DNA of 64,000 bases from Nissolia schottii (GCA_003254905.1 QANU01031477.1:888613-952612); one strand, 5' to 3'. Numbered from the stretch's first letter, positions 47,935-61,278 are shown. Notes: generated by a model not told the origin, from the letters alone. Numbers and translations are program-made.

Positions 47935-48256
47935 CTATGAACTGAACAAGATTAAGATCGTGGTCTAATGTAGGACAACGGATGAATTTCAATTCAATAA
48001 TGTTCGTTTGTTTCTATTTTTCTTTAGTTTTTCTCATATTGAAACTCACCTCTTTTTCAGCTGTTACGGCGAATATTGAATATCGTTAAGTGAAATAATA
48101 CAAAGATGAGGAAATTACGCATATGTACATACACTTGGATGGATAGATGGAAGACTGATTGCATTAGATCCGGTTTTTCATCAAACGGTTACTACCATCA
48201 TATCAGGTTGTGGACTTGAAGGGGAAGATTTGGGAGGTGGGTGAGACAAACACGTC

Positions 48257-48595
48257 TAGGGGTGTCAAAACGGGCGGGTCTAATCGGGCCAAAAATATGC
48301 ATATTTTTTAGGCCCGGCTCGTTTATGGTAGATTTGCGGGTCTAAACGAGCCGCCTACCAGCCCATTAATTTTTTTAAAAAAAATTAAAATTTTTTAAAA
48401 AATTCAAAAAAATTCAAAAATTCAAAAAAAAATTATTTAAACTTTTTTTAAAAAAATTCAAGGGTAAACAGGCCAGCCCGCAGGCCAAACGGGCCGGATC
48501 AATTTTTTTTTCCAAATTTTCACGAGTCTATTTTTTGCATGTAAAGCTCGTCCATTTAATTGGGTAAACAGGTCGAATCCATTTTGACAGCCCTA
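48257..48595. mobile_element. Non-autonomous hAT-like element, family A copy 2
   Basis: A 339-bp element begins TAGGGGTGTCAAAACGGGC and ends ATTTTGACAGCCCTA. It shares GGGCCAAAAATATGC, the following CCGGCTCGTT and a poly-A/T core with the element at 32818-33166, in the same orientation. The flanking 8 bp (AACACGTC and CACATGTC) match at 6 of 8 positions, a decayed duplication. Confidence 0.75.
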
Positions 48596-50187
48596 CACAT
48601 GTCCATTGTGTGCGACGTTGTTAGTCTTTTTTTTTTTTTTTTTTTTTTTATGAGTTGTTGGTCAGCCCCTTAACCACGGATCCATCTTCCAAATTACATA
48701 ACAGATGCGGGGGCATAAACAGGCAAATTGGTAATTTAAAGATCAGGACGCACAAGGATATTTGTATTGCTGTACACCTCGAAGCTTAGAGGCACTAAAT
48801 TTGCTCATTGTGTTTGCACATCTAGGGATGTATACGCTTTTCTGATATTCAGTACTTACGATGATGAGGGTGGTGTTAAATTTGAATTTAATACTCTTAT
48901 TATTGTTTCAAGCTATCTCCTCCCCAACCTCTCATCGTTCATAAATATTAGAAAAGAAACGTACAAGATACCTCAAAAATCATGGACCTTCGTGGCGTAG
49001 ACAAAATAAGCCACCGATGTTCAGTTCACTTGTCCTAGCCAATTGTCATCAACGACATAATGACCAATAACTCGAGGTGCGTGCGCATTGTCATAACAGG
49101 CAGCGTGACAGAATTTTAGAACATTATCGCCGAGCAAGAACTCCAAGGCAATTCGTACAACTTAAAATACCATGTGTATGAAGAACTTGATAATCTTTCC
49201 CATACTTAACATTTTTGTACATGAGAAACCTTTCATTACTTTCTCATATTCCAGCCTCCAGTTTCATGACTAACAAGCATTTCAAGAAAGAAATAAGTAT
49301 TCCGGTTATGTAGTATTCTATCAGAAAACATATCCAATGGATGCAGGTAAGTATTAAAAATAAAAATAAAGCTAAACAATACTAGCTAACTAGAGTACTT
49401 CAGAAAGAGCATTTGAAAGTCTGCTTCATACCCAGGTGCAGCATGCACGCATACAAACCAAAGTATGCCAGGGGGCTCCTAATCATCAAGGACTTCAATC
49501 AATGCTTACCATTTTCGTGGTAGTCACATCATCCACCATGATGGTGATATAGTTGGGTAACGAACACTCTACGCCAGGCTAGGTTTGACAGTGTTAGAAA
49601 CACCTGCCTAGAAGTCAATTACCTTACCACTGTTACACTGAATTTAAAAAAGGGTCCACCAAGCCTCAAAGGACATGCAGTACACACAAAACGTTACTAT
49701 AGCTATCAAAGATGAATAATGAATAAAGTATACAATAATTCAAACTGGACAGTAATCATCATAGCAAGAAGAATAAAGCATCATTTCCAAAATGCATTAT
49801 TTGGGGTTGGGGCATCTCCTCGTTGCCCCGAATCACCTGTTCAGTTGACCACTTTGCATGACCGACTGACAGCCAGTCCAACCTATGGGATCTAACAATC
49901 ATAATGACCTTGATCTCCTAAACCTAGAAATCAGGGAGGCAATGAGCAATCTAAAATTGCCTTTTTTAAACAGTCTATTTGAAAAACTAAACTGCTAGTC
50001 ATGTTATATACCATATCAATCTATAGATGAGACGGTACACAACCAGAACGGGGGATCAACCACTATACTCAGCCAATTAAATAATAAATACTCTGGCATA
50101 GCAACAAAACAAGCCATGTCAAGGTCACTGGTGTGTTACTGCAGAAGGGCAGCTTTTCCCCCACATTTCTGTAGTTCATCTCAGAAT
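48596..50187. other. Intergenic, no gene seen
   Basis: A run of 23 T lies at 48627-48649. The rest is ordinary AT-rich DNA. The part next to 50188 should include the 3'UTR of the DUF1644 gene. Confidence 0.5.
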
Positions 50188-51165
50188 TTACCTGCCTGCA
50201 TTTGGTATCCTATGCCTCCGTCGTCTTCTAGATCTCCCTAAAAGTAACCTGTGGACTCCTCGTCCAGAGGCAGCAGGAGAACCTGTAGGTGCAATGCTGC
50301 GCAAACCATAATGATCAACATTGAAAGAAACACCACCGTGGTCCTGATTATACCTAATATTTGATAAAATGTGGCTATTTCTTGCCAAACCAAAGGGCCT
50401 CACGGAAAAGATATCATCATCCAGATATTCCTCATCAGAATCATACTCATCACTATAAAAGGCATGGTCATTTGGCTCAAGAACATAATCCCCCAATACC
50501 ATAGCCCCTGGTGTTGAAGATAAAATTGTGCTTATCACATCATTCCGTTCTCTTTCGCACTCAAGTCTCTTCCATTTTTCTTCTCGCACAGGGTCCACCT
50601 CTCGCGGTCGTGAAAATGGATGCTTAGACCTAACATGCTTCCTGAGCTGCTTGTAATTCCCGACAAAAGAGCAAGCATCCTGCATGCAGCTTCTTTTCTT
50701 GGCATTGAGAGACTTACGTGCTGCTTCAACCACTGTCCAACCTTTCACCTGTCTGCGACAAAGGGGGCAAAGAAGCTCTGGCACTTCTCTATTGTCATTA
50801 GGTTCACCTGCGCTTAAATCAAAATTTGAATAATCTGTTTCCAGCTGCAAACTTTGAACAGAACTTTCTTTGGTGTAAGCCTTTTTGTACTGCTCAAAAC
50901 AGTTTGAATAGCGATGACTAGTAGCACACATATAAGGGCGACAACCTTTGTTATAAGATGAACAAAGAAGAAGAATAGCATTGTGGGGAACCTCCATACA
51001 GACTGAGCAGGTTGCATCATCCCAGTCTTTCTTCTCTGATGCTTTACAGAAGCTCTTCTTTACATTAACATCTTTCAGATTCTTTCGTGCACAAGATAAA
51101 AGATGAGGGCCTTTCCTGTGACCTCGAGACCGGGACCTGGACTGCATCTTGTCAACTTTAGCCAT
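50188..51165 (-). CDS. DUF1644 zinc-finger family protein
   Basis: A single coding exon of 325 aa starts MAKVDKMQSRSRSRGHRKGP. The cysteine-rich DUF1644 domain covers about residues 48-180: CSVCMEVPHNAILLLCSS, GCRPYMCATSHRYSNCFEQY, LLCPLCRRQVKGWTVV and then a C2H2-like C...C...LRKHVRSKHP. An acidic patch (SDEYDSDEEYLDDD) follows, and the C terminus ends in an Arg-rich tail (GRSRRRRRHRIPNAGR). Family members are plant-specific putative nuclear/zinc-binding proteins, some linked to stress responses; the molecular role is not known. Length and domain order are typical, with no damage seen. Confidence 0.92.
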   Translation of the reverse strand: MAKVDKMQSRSRSRGHRKGPHLLSCARKNLKDVNVKKSFCKASEKKDWDDATCSVCMEVPHNAILLLCSSYNKGCRPYMCATSHRYSNCFEQYKKAYTKESSVQSLQLETDYSNFDLSAGEPNDNREVPELLCPLCRRQVKGWTVVEAARKSLNAKKRSCMQDACSFVGNYKQLRKHVRSKHPFSRPREVDPVREEKWKRLECERERNDVISTILSSTPGAMVLGDYVLEPNDHAFYSDEYDSDEEYLDDDIFSVRPFGLARNSHILSNIRYNQDHGGVSFNVDHYGLRSIAPTGSPAASGRGVHRLLLGRSRRRRRHRIPNAGR

Positions 51166-51554
51166 TTACTAAGTGAACCTGAGACAGATCAAAAAGAGAG
51201 AAAGATGGATAAAAAAATAGAAAAGTTCTACTTAAATAAACTAACAGGATGATCATTCCAAACACAATAAATTAAATGAATAAAGTACATTTGTGATGAC
51301 ATTATAATAATTTTTTTAAGTTTTTAACAAAAATTAGTAAGGTCTTTGCAATATTTTTATTCAAAGAAAGTCATGAGACTAAGTTATTTCCTGTAACTTT
51401 TGTTGCTAAATCTAAGCCACAAATTATAGTACTCCCTTCTAAAACCATATAAAGCACATGCCTAAGTACTAAGTGGAAACAATTTGATCTGTTATCCCTT
51501 CTCACAGCAATTAGCATTAACTATATGATTTATAGCTAAGCTAGCAGAGAGAGC

Positions 51555-51672
51555 ATGTCTTGGCGCAACGGTAAGGTTGTTGTATAGTGACATGGAGTTC
51601 ACAAGTTTGAATCTTGGAAACAGCCTCTCCGCTTGTGCAAGTAAAGTTGTGCACATCTACTCTCCCCAGTAA
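51555..51672 (+). mobile_element. Au-type SINE fragment
   Basis: CTTGGCGCAACGGTAAGGTT (box A region), GGAGTTCACAAGTTTGAATC (box B region) and TTGGAAACAGCCTCT match the order of the plant Au SINE, a tRNA-derived family. It is diverged and seems cut short after ACTCTCCCC. No clear target duplication was found. Confidence 0.7.
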
Positions 51673-52358
51673 TGCATAAACAACAAAACTTCATTGTCAG
51701 CAATAAAGAAATGTTTGTGTGGGTGAGGGTGGAGGTATGAAGCCATGCAAAAATGGGAACTACAACCCAAAATAAAAATCAGACAACCAAGTACCAAGTT
51801 TAATCACTATACACAGCAGAAGCAAAGTCCCTGAAACTAAGCCATCTACATCATTCCTAATACCTATAAAAAATTTAATTGAAATGCCCAAAGAATTTTT
51901 AGGCTAGCAATCTCGGAAATGGATTATCTCAATTGAATTTATTGTCATGTGAGGTCAAGTATAATCTCTCACCATTAATTGAGGAGGTGGGACCCATATA
52001 TGACATAAGCAACTAAGAAATTAATGATAAGAGAGTACGCCCTCATATGACAAGAAATTCAATTGAGATGGTCCACTCCCAAGCATCTTGGAAGTAAACA
52101 AGGGGATAAAAAAAACTCATCACCCTAACATCACCTTACAACCTTGTACAACTGTATAAGACCATGACCTTACTAATTACTACTCCCCACATTCCTCAGT
52201 GTTAGTCATTTTCACTTTTTTATAGGTTCATTTATAACAATATATCGAGACACATTTTGTGTCTAGATACATTAAGTTATGAATGATCCTAGAAAGTGAA
52301 AAGGACTAATATTGAGGATCGAAAGGAGTAATTACTAATCAAAGCATCAGGGAACTAA

Positions 52359-53117
52359 GTGTGTTTGGGTACTTGCTGAAACAGCTTATTTTTAGTGTAA
52401 AAGTTGTTTTGTGTATAAGTGAATATGTTTAGCATATAAACATAACCAAAGCAACAGCTTTTTTTTCCTACAAATTTCAGCTGTTTAATGCTATGAAAGT
52501 AGCAGCTGATTTTTTAACATTATTTTTCTAACAGCTGTTGGAGAATATTATTTAAATATTATTTTTCCTAAACTACCTCAAAGTTACCAAATCCATTTAC
52601 TTCCACAACTACCCATCAAAACTACTCCTATTTCCTTTACACCATGTTCTTATTTTTTTTCCATTTCTCTACGCACAGCAAATCCAAGCAAACTATATAA
52701 TGAATGATGTTATACACAATCTATATATACAAAGCAAACTACATGATTTTATTTTTTAATTTTTGGGTATTCTATTTCTTTTTATTCTAATTTTATCTTT
52801 TAGAAAATAAATGCTTTTTATTTAGTACACATTAATTTTAAGGATCGTATAATTTTACATATAAATAAAATAATAATTTAAATTAAAAATAAAACATAGG
52901 ACATCAAAAATAAAGAACATATATAATGTATACTCTTTTATTATACATGTTATTCCATGCCCTTTTTAGTAATTTATTATATAAAAGTGATTATTTTTAA
53001 ACCATCCAAAAGTATCCAAACATCAACAGATTCTTAAAATAAGCAATTATATAAAAGATTATTAAAATAAGCTATTGTTAAAATAAGTTTATTTTTTCAG
53101 CGTTCCCAAACACACTC
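52359..53117. mobile_element. Tourist-like non-autonomous element
   Basis: A 759-bp segment has inverted ends of the form (GA)GTGTGTTTGGG and TAA on both sides (52356-52358 and 53118-53120). The interior is AT-rich, with repeated AAAATAAGC-ATT motifs near the right end. It has no coding capacity. It lies within the inferred leader intron of the DUF1644 gene. The short ends leave some doubt. Confidence 0.55.
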
Positions 53118-54010
53118 TAACTATATTCTAACTATTTGATTGGTAAACTGAGCGTAAACAATATCAGACCGAACAGATGCACAGCCATAAAGTAATACGT
53201 CATTTACACAATAAAAGAGAAAGACAAAGCATACACATTTTTATTTTCTAACAACAAATTATGATCATCAAGACAACAGCTTATCAACATCCAAAATAAA
53301 CTCCCAATTCATGTCCACAAGTCCACACACCTGCTTCTAAAAAGCAACAAAGCCCAATAGTCACTTTCAAGGGCTAGATATTAGTCAAAGAACCAAAAGG
53401 TTTATCAACCCAAAAACTTAAAATCTTTTCTATTTACATATAAATACAATTTTCCATTTCAAAAACTACATCTATCCGCGAAATTCTCCACCGCTTCCGA
53501 TTATCAGGGGAAAGCAGGATTGGAATGGAAATGCAGATTGAGAGTGAAGAACCGAAGCTATAGGAGATCGTTCAATATCACGACACACTCATACAATTCA
53601 AGATCAACAATCGATGAGGCAGCGAAAGCGAAATCCAGAGCTGGCGATTCACAAATAGTAACCGTCCGTCGAATCTCATCATCACAAATGAATTATTTCC
53701 ATAAAAGCACATGCGAATTTCAAACAAAACAGCGCCAAAAAAAAATTGAAACAGAGAGACACAAAAGAAGGATAAAGGAATCGGAGATCAGGGAATGGAA
53801 ATAGAAGAGTGAGGAAAACCCTCGCGAGAGAGGGGGAGGAGTACCTGGAAGAGGGGAAGCGTGCGAGGGGAATTGTTGGTGATGGATGGGAAGAGTGAGT
53901 GAGAGGGGAAGGAAATCGGAGAGGGGCGCCCGATCTTGGCGCTCACGTTCTCCAAAATTCCCGAAAATAAAGGTACGGAGAAGGGGTGACGTGTGATGCA
54001 ACACCAACCT

Positions 54011-56221
54011 CTCTTGCTCTTCTATACCGTCTCTCGCTTCTTAATTCTTACGCCACCACGTACTCTGGACGCTACGCTTTCTCCGACCTTCCACCTTTAA
54101 TATAACTCCTCCCATTCTAGCAACAAAAATGATAAGGAGCCGAATCTAATTCAAGGGCCAAGGCCCTCTCTTCTTTGGGCTCACTATGAGCCCATTTAAC
54201 GTAGGTTACTTCCCGGGCCCCAGTTCCCTCTCCTCAAAGTTCAAACCCATTCAATTCCTATATTATTATTTTTTTCTTTTTATACTTCAAAAATTAACGA
54301 GGCAACTATAAAAACATATATTGTTATAACCAAAATCTTATATATTATTGATTACTGAAGATTAAAAAAAAAAAAAAAAAGTCATTGTTGAAGTATCTTT
54401 GCCTCGCTTTCCCCAATCGATTTTTTTTTCCTTTCCCTTTTATAATTAAAAGAGATAAGAAAAAGTACAAAATGAGATATTCACTTAAAGGTGTGTGAGA
54501 TTTTAGAATGAAAGGAAAGGAAACAAAATTTTTTGGTAGACTTAGCCATGATTTTGACAAACAAAATTAACAAACACAGGCTAAAAACACAAGTACTAAT
54601 TGAGGAAATATTATGTGCGAGTTGATTGCTGTATTTTTTTCCCCCTTCTATCTTAAGAAAGGCAGGATGAAAACCACCGATTTTACGAACATCCACCAAC
54701 ATCTTTTTATTGGTCATGAACATGCCGCATCTGTATTGCCAGTATATCAATTGGTCTTCTCAAACTGGTCGAAATTCAGTGACAGTGCTCAGTGCCGTCT
54801 ATTTTATCTTCGGTCGACAGAAACAGTGCGAGAGAGGTAAAATTCACCTAATCCAACCATTGGTCCAGTCACTATCTAGACGGAATTTCATTACAGTCCT
54901 GGTCATTCAATCAATAGCCACCACGCCAAAATAGGAAGAAAAAAACCGCATTCATTTATTATATGAATTATGAAGAAGCAATATTGAAACAAATAATTAA
55001 ACAATAACAATAATCAAGCCTTTTCATTATTAAATATTGTACAACAAGCACCAAGTTAAACAATCAGCTTAAGACCAAAACTTAAGAGAAACACCTAGAA
55101 AGTGGACAATATTAAACATAAAAGGGGGAAGCAACAGCTAAATGATGGAAAACTCCGAGATATAGATGTACACAAACAAGGGCATGTATGTACAAATAGC
55201 ATGGTCTCCATTTCATACCATTGCTCCGAGAAATAAGCCTAATGGAATTTGTCAACGGTTAGCTAATCTGAAGGGAAGGCGAGGGTAGGTAACATTTTCC
55301 AGCTCGAACTTGATACTACTGAGTTGCTACAACAGACAAATCATGATTGAGTAATTGGATAATTAAAATACACAGAGCACAATCCTCCAACAGGACATTG
55401 CCAAGTCAATTACTTGGTTCTCCGGAGCACCATTTCACTTATTAGATCCATAGCAGTGCTCACAAATTGATTAAGTTACAAGCCAGCATACTCTGCCACA
55501 ACGCATGCAACAATGGAACTCAGACCAACACCCGCAAATTGAAGACTGAGCGTTGGGAATAGGTTTAGTACAATGAGGGCCAGAGCTGCCATCAAGAGTA
55601 AGAAATTCCAAATTAATAGCTCGCCGAGAGACAAAGTAAACACAAGACATGCTTAGTAAAACAACAATGGAGGCCAACGAGAAAATTATAATGGTGACAG
55701 CGGAGCATGAAGGGCAGAGGAGAGTGAATTCATATATAATTTTTTGAACTTCTATCCAAAAAAGAAAATCCATGGAACACTGAGGTTGGCCCCTTCATCA
55801 GCAAAGGTAGTGCAACGGGATGCAAAAAATAGTTTGTCAATTGAGAATTCCATTGCAGACAGGTTAAAAATGCTTCCTTCTCTTCTTTTTCTTCTTTTAG
55901 TTATGTATGCATCAACCCTTGCCCCCAAATAAAAATGAAACCACACTTGAACCCCACCCAACTTGACCCGCCTCATATTCATATGTGCATCTTGAAAACC
56001 AAAACTGACATTTTGAACATCTTGGGCAAATCTCCATCCAAAAGTTTGTCATGACTCATGAGATATGAATGAAAGTCTTGAAAGGATGGACAAGCATGAA
56101 AACAACTTTTTCAATATAAATTAAGGGAATAAGAAAAAGAGACAGAGGACCAAAATGAGAGACTATGTAACAATCTTTACCTTCATTGTGCTTTGAAGTT
56201 GGAAGACGACAACGTTTAACC
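54011..56221. other. Region between the DUF1644 leader and the MEKK1-like stop
   Basis: The part nearest 56221 should be the kinase 3'UTR. A donor (AATGAAG/GTAAAG at about 56180) and an acceptor (TGTTGTAG at about 55329) suggest a 3'UTR intron with a last exon near 55200-55328. An open frame of 100 codons at 55471-55773 (minus) would then be intronic. I see no separate gene. Confidence 0.4.
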
Positions 56222-59200
56222 CTATCTGCCAGCAATATTAGGAAATGAAGAACCAGAACCAGAGGAGTGGGAAAGTGGCCTTTGGATAAATGGATGGTTT
56301 AAGAGTTGAGCAGCAGTGGGACGCTCATCTGGATTAACTTGAAGGCACTGCAGGATAAAGTCCCGGGCATCCGTTGAGAGAGAATCAGGAACAGGAGGTC
56401 GCTCGCCTTTTCCAATTCTAAATAATGCCTGCATCTGTTGTTAGAAGAAATTAACATATTAGATTAATCTAAATCAATAGACAAAACAAGCCAGTAATGA
56501 AATTTATAAGTTATTGATATAGTTAATGCAACGCTTGGGACACAAAAAAATCAACAAAATATAGAAGTTACAAGGTAAAGAGCAGGAACATGGAGAATTT
56601 AGATCAGAATGGGTAACATGAACTGTTTAATAGTTAGCAAACGGCAAAAGCAAACTTTAGATGGAATTGATTGAGTAGGAACTATAATCAAAAGTGAAGA
56701 TGTGAAAACTGAAGAGTCTTCAGACAAAAGGAAGAGACAAAGACGTATTATATGGACACCATCTGTATGAGCTGCATGGTAATGGAGTGAAAATAGCAAT
56801 ATTATGACATATACCCATTCAAACTCAGAGTACGGAATTCGGCCCGTCAACATTTCCAGCACAGTGCATCCCAGACTCCACATATCAGCAGGAAGCCCAT
56901 AACCTTGGTTCTTTCCTTTTACAACCTGTATATTCCAGCTGAATAATCAATATTATACCATCAAGAATTTAGAAGGTGAAACACCTAAAAGGGAGGGATT
57001 TTGGCAAGCTCAAGGTTTCTAGTTTAAAAAACAAAGGGATATGGGATATTTCTTTTCAAACATGAAACTACAATTAATTGTTGAACCAAAAATGTGCATA
57101 ACTACTGCACTACTATTATTCAGCAATTCAGTTCAGAAGAGAAGGATCAAACCTCAGGGGCCATCCAATATGCTGTTCCCTTGCAGGATTTAATATCATT
57201 CAATTTGGTTGCCTGAAGAACAAGTCATAAAGCAATATTAGAAAATGAAAATGTTACGCAATGGAACATTATTCAGATATCTATTACTGAAATTAAAATA
57301 TGAAAGAAACAAACAAAAGATTAGACATACGAGTATAAACTGAGGAAGGTGAATACCTTTGCCAATCCAAAATCGGCAAGCTTGACAGATCCATTTGCAT
57401 CCACCAATAAATTTGCACATTTAATATCCCTTAAATTCGGGAAAATATAATTAGATTATATTTATAAAAATGGTTGATGACAATTACGTAACTGATAATA
57501 CAAGAAAACAGATAACAATACACTAAAGAAAATTATGAGCTAAACCCAAACAGGAAACTTTACCAGTTTACCCATTAAAATTTCCAAAACTGAAAATCTA
57601 ACATGAATTGTAAATTCATGTAATTTTAAGTCCCAAAATGCACTCCCCACCCCCCTGTCCCAAAGAAAAGAGAAGAAGAACACAGCCTAATAACAAGAAG
57701 AAAAAGAAAACTAATACAACAAAAATCATTTACAAAGAATATATATTATGAAACATCATTCAAGACTATAACATTCATTCAAGAGCAACTGACCAAGACA
57801 ACCACAGAGAAACAGTAATCATATCATATATATCACAATCGAGAGAGAGAGATTATAACAAAATAAAATATAAAGTCACCTGTGAATCACATTTCGATCA
57901 TGAAGATACTTCAAGCCATGCAGAATCTGTCTTGTGTAGGCAGATACTTGAGAATCTCGAAGAGTATACCTTTGATAGAGTTTCGAAAGGGAGCCTTTGG
58001 TTACAAGCTCAAGAAAAATATACAGCTTTGATTCATCCTGCATAAACATCAAGCAGAGAAGAAAGTGGTTATACAATGAAATTACACGCCTTACAGAAAC
58101 AAATAAATCAGGAGGAATGAGAAACACTTGCGCAAAACTTGACTATAGCTGAAAAAAATTGGAATAACCAGAATGTATAGGATTATTGCAGCAAAAAAAA
58201 AAAATTGTGATCCATGACCACTCAGTTTTTTGTATCATTGCATTGTACTCAAGCATACACCATCTTGGTAGTTGAGGACCAAGCATTCTCCAATTTCACC
58301 AAACGCAGGGAAATTTAATCTCATTTTAGATCATGCACTTACTCATCTAGATGCAAAAGATTACACAATGATCCCAGCCCCCAAATAAAAAGGTTTAAAT
58401 CAGAGACCAAAATATTTAAAAATAATTTAGCGCCTTGTGTTCTGAATTTTTATGCTATTAGTTATTGCAGCCTTGTGGATCCTTTGTCATCAAACTAATA
58501 TTTCATGGACTATCATGATGTTACATATCCAACAGCTGAAGATGAGTCAGCTGGAATAGCTAACTGAAAAGGGAAGAAAATAAATTCCCTTCCATATTTT
58601 TATTCCAGAAGAAACGAGAAGAGCAAAATAGGAGGGAATAATATCTGATTGGTTAGAGAAAAATCAGGGTTTAATTAGGGAAAGAATAAAGCAGAAAATA
58701 ATCAGACAAATTAGGAAGGAGGATTTTTAGGAGAAAAATAAGCTAATCCCTTGATTCTCTCCCATTGATAATTATAAGGGGATCACGGGGGAAAGGGACG
58801 CATTCAGTTTTTGGAGAACCGAGAACTAGGCATAGGGGACCAAGGGATCCAAAAATTCCCAGAATATTTCCTTTAATTATTCGTTATCATTTCCTTTCAG
58901 CCAGCATTGTTACGTACTGTTCTTACACATGCTTTATGACCTAACTCTTACCATAAACATTACACTTACACTGAAAACATTGTAAAAAGTTGGAGATGCA
59001 TAAGGACCTATTGCATTGATGTAATCAACTAAACAATATCAAATTGAACGTAAAAGTAAAATAAAAGACATAAAGAAAGTACCATTTCTGTGCCATAGTA
59101 TTGAACTATATTCTCGTGTTCAAACTGACTCAAAAGTGCTATCTCCTGTGAGACAAAGAGACAAGGGAAAATGAGCGCAAAAAAAAAACAGCAGGAGAAA

Positions 59201-61227
59201 TATGAAGGATTTACACCATATTGCACGAGAAAGTATAATATTTACATACGAAAGCTTCTTTTTTATTCAATATAAATTGTTAGTTATTGAAAAAGTATAG
59301 TATGAAAAAAGAATTAAAAAAAGGTTATAAAGCAACAGAGTAAGCCCCTTACCTGCTCCAGTTGATAGACACTTTGCTTTCCCTGACTACCTTGATCAAG
59401 TAGTGAAACTTCTTTCACAGCAAAAAAGAATCCATCTCTACAGTGACCGTCATATGATAACAATAACAAGTTAGCAATGATGACTTACATAATATTAAAC
59501 CGATGACTAAATCATAAGTACACTCATCACATTGACTAAATCTTTGCCCTTGAGCTTTTACAGAACAAATAAAAAAGCAGCAGCAATTTTAATGGGAGAC
59601 ATTGGATGATAGTTACTGCCCAAGTAAGAGCAGCTCAGGAGGATGCCACATTAGAAAATAATCTCGAGTTTTTGGTTTCAACCACGAAAAAAAGTTGGTG
59701 TTAAACAGCAATTGCATCCTTGCCCCTGCAAAATACATGCCTCTCCCCTCATAAAATGTTTCTACAATGCTCATGACTACGGTTTTAAATACATCATTCA
59801 CAGCCAACTATTCAGCTAGTAGCCGTCTGCCGCCGCATCGCATTCACTTGGTGGTCAAATGAACAACCTAACTACACCATAAGCTCAGAAGCTAAAATAA
59901 GATAAATTCTTATAATATTCACTCTAAACAAAGAAAAAAGTTATTGCACTGGATAGCATTTAACACTCAACATCTCGGTAATATTGCATTCAAATAGTTA
60001 AAATGGGAGAAAATGATAATCCACAAAGCCAACTCTTTCTTAATACAAGAGGACAGAAAAACCTTTTCTTAATATGGGAGGAAGTAAGAATATTTGCCTA
60101 AGATACATTTCCTAATCTGTATGAGCAATATAGTACTTAAACAAATAAAGGCACCCAAATTGAACACACAACCACATGCTAAAGAATAAAGGTGGAATAA
60201 GGAAAAGTGAAAAGGATTGAAACACTTACTCGGAAATTCCTTCATAGACTGAGCCAAAGGAGCCACGCCCAAGAAGATCACCCTTCTGCCAGTTGCCGCT
60301 GGTAATGATCCGCTTAATTCTGGCATTAGGGGAAATGTTATTAGACCTAGGTCCCGTAGTAGTGCTCGAAGTATCATCTTCGTTCGACGTACTGAACGAA
60401 CACGACCCCGAAAGCTCCTCAATAATCTCAGCAATCCTCGCCGCATTATCCACCTCCTCTTCTTCCTCCACTTGCTTCGGACTCACCCCACCACCACCAT
60501 CAGCTTCCCCACCTCCTTCTACTTCTTTTTCTTCTTCACCATCATCTTCTTCTCGTTGTTTTTCTACTTCTTCTTCGGCATTTTCTTCTTCTTCTTTCCA
60601 CGAGTGGCCTTCACCGGGCGGAGCAAAGTCCTTCAGAAGGTCCCACGTGGAGGACGTGTTGTCCACAACCGGAACCCTCGTCCCCGGCGGCGGCTTGAGC
60701 ATCGGCGGACGAATCCCTTTGATTCCTCCACAGACGCCACCGACACTTTCGGTGCAGCACCCACTAGTCTCAGCAGGCTCGTCTAGGACCGAAACCCTAA
60801 CCCTATCTTCGCATTCATCGCCCAATCCACCCTCTGCGACGTCGTTTCCCTCCTTCAGTTCTTCTTCTTCCCTCTCCAGACCTTCCTCCAGACCGGCGAG
60901 CTTCAGCCTCGGGAGAATATCCGACGATGACCGGACCTTCATGGCCTCCCAGGCCGCCGCGGGGATGGCGAAGTCATCGGGGCCGGAGAGCCCCAAGCTC
61001 CGGCAAATCCGGTCGAACTCGCCCTCTGTTCCCTCGATTCGGAAGCTTGTCCGGTCGTAAAACTCCATGGATCGCGTGTACAGGGATCCATCACCACAGC
61101 CGCCACCGGAGGAGGTGGAGGAGGAGTCGAGCGACGAGGAGACGGATCCGCCGGCGTCGTAATCGGAGTACCTGAGAGCATTGCGGCGCTCGAGCTTGGG
61201 CTTCCTGCGTAGCTTCTTGGGATCCAT
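56222..61227 (-). CDS. MAP kinase kinase kinase, MEKK1 type
   Basis: Eight coding exons on the minus strand: 61227-60230, 59437-59353, 59145-59083, 58037-57880, 57429-57357, 57212-57153, 56925-56815 and 56434-56222. All joins keep frame and give about 586 aa (Arabidopsis MEKK1 is about 608). MAPKKKs phosphorylate MAP kinase kinases; MEKK1 acts in immune and stress cascades. The N-terminal half is regulatory: [34 protein letters not shown] and [15 protein letters not shown] match the MEKK1 N terminus, followed by [16 protein letters not shown] and a very acidic stretch. The kinase domain has [46 protein letters not shown] and [12 protein letters not shown], with all catalytic residues present. 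The start [15 protein letters not shown] is chosen because it resembles MEKK1; an in-frame ATG at 61278 would add 17 aa. Confidence 0.95.
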
Positions 61228-61278
61228 GGCGTTGCTTGGTTTGTTTTTAGGGCTAAAAAATCTAGGTAGATTGTGCAT

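Larger units (their letters stand above)
51178..54010 (-). other. Inferred 5'UTR exon and long leader intron of the DUF1644 gene
   Basis: Just upstream of the DUF1644 ATG is a clean acceptor (TCTCAG, AG at 51179-51180). The next good GC-rich leader-like segment, about 53845-54010, ends in a strong donor (CTTCCAG/GTACTCC). This suggests a 2.7-kb leader intron. It holds an Au-like SINE and a Tourist-like element, and otherwise no gene. It is inference from splice signals only. Confidence 0.45.

Noticed and set aside
53520-53804. Plus-strand open frame of 94 codons
   Set aside because: It lies within the inferred leader intron, has a biased basic composition and no motif.
55471-55773. Open frame of 100 codons with a membrane-like stretch
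   Set aside because: It lies in the probable 3'UTR intron of the kinase gene and matches no family I know.
60293-61060. Open frame of 255 codons on the plus strand, Ser/Pro-rich
   Set aside because: It is antisense to the acidic and Ser-rich first exon of the MEKK1-like kinase and has no domain.
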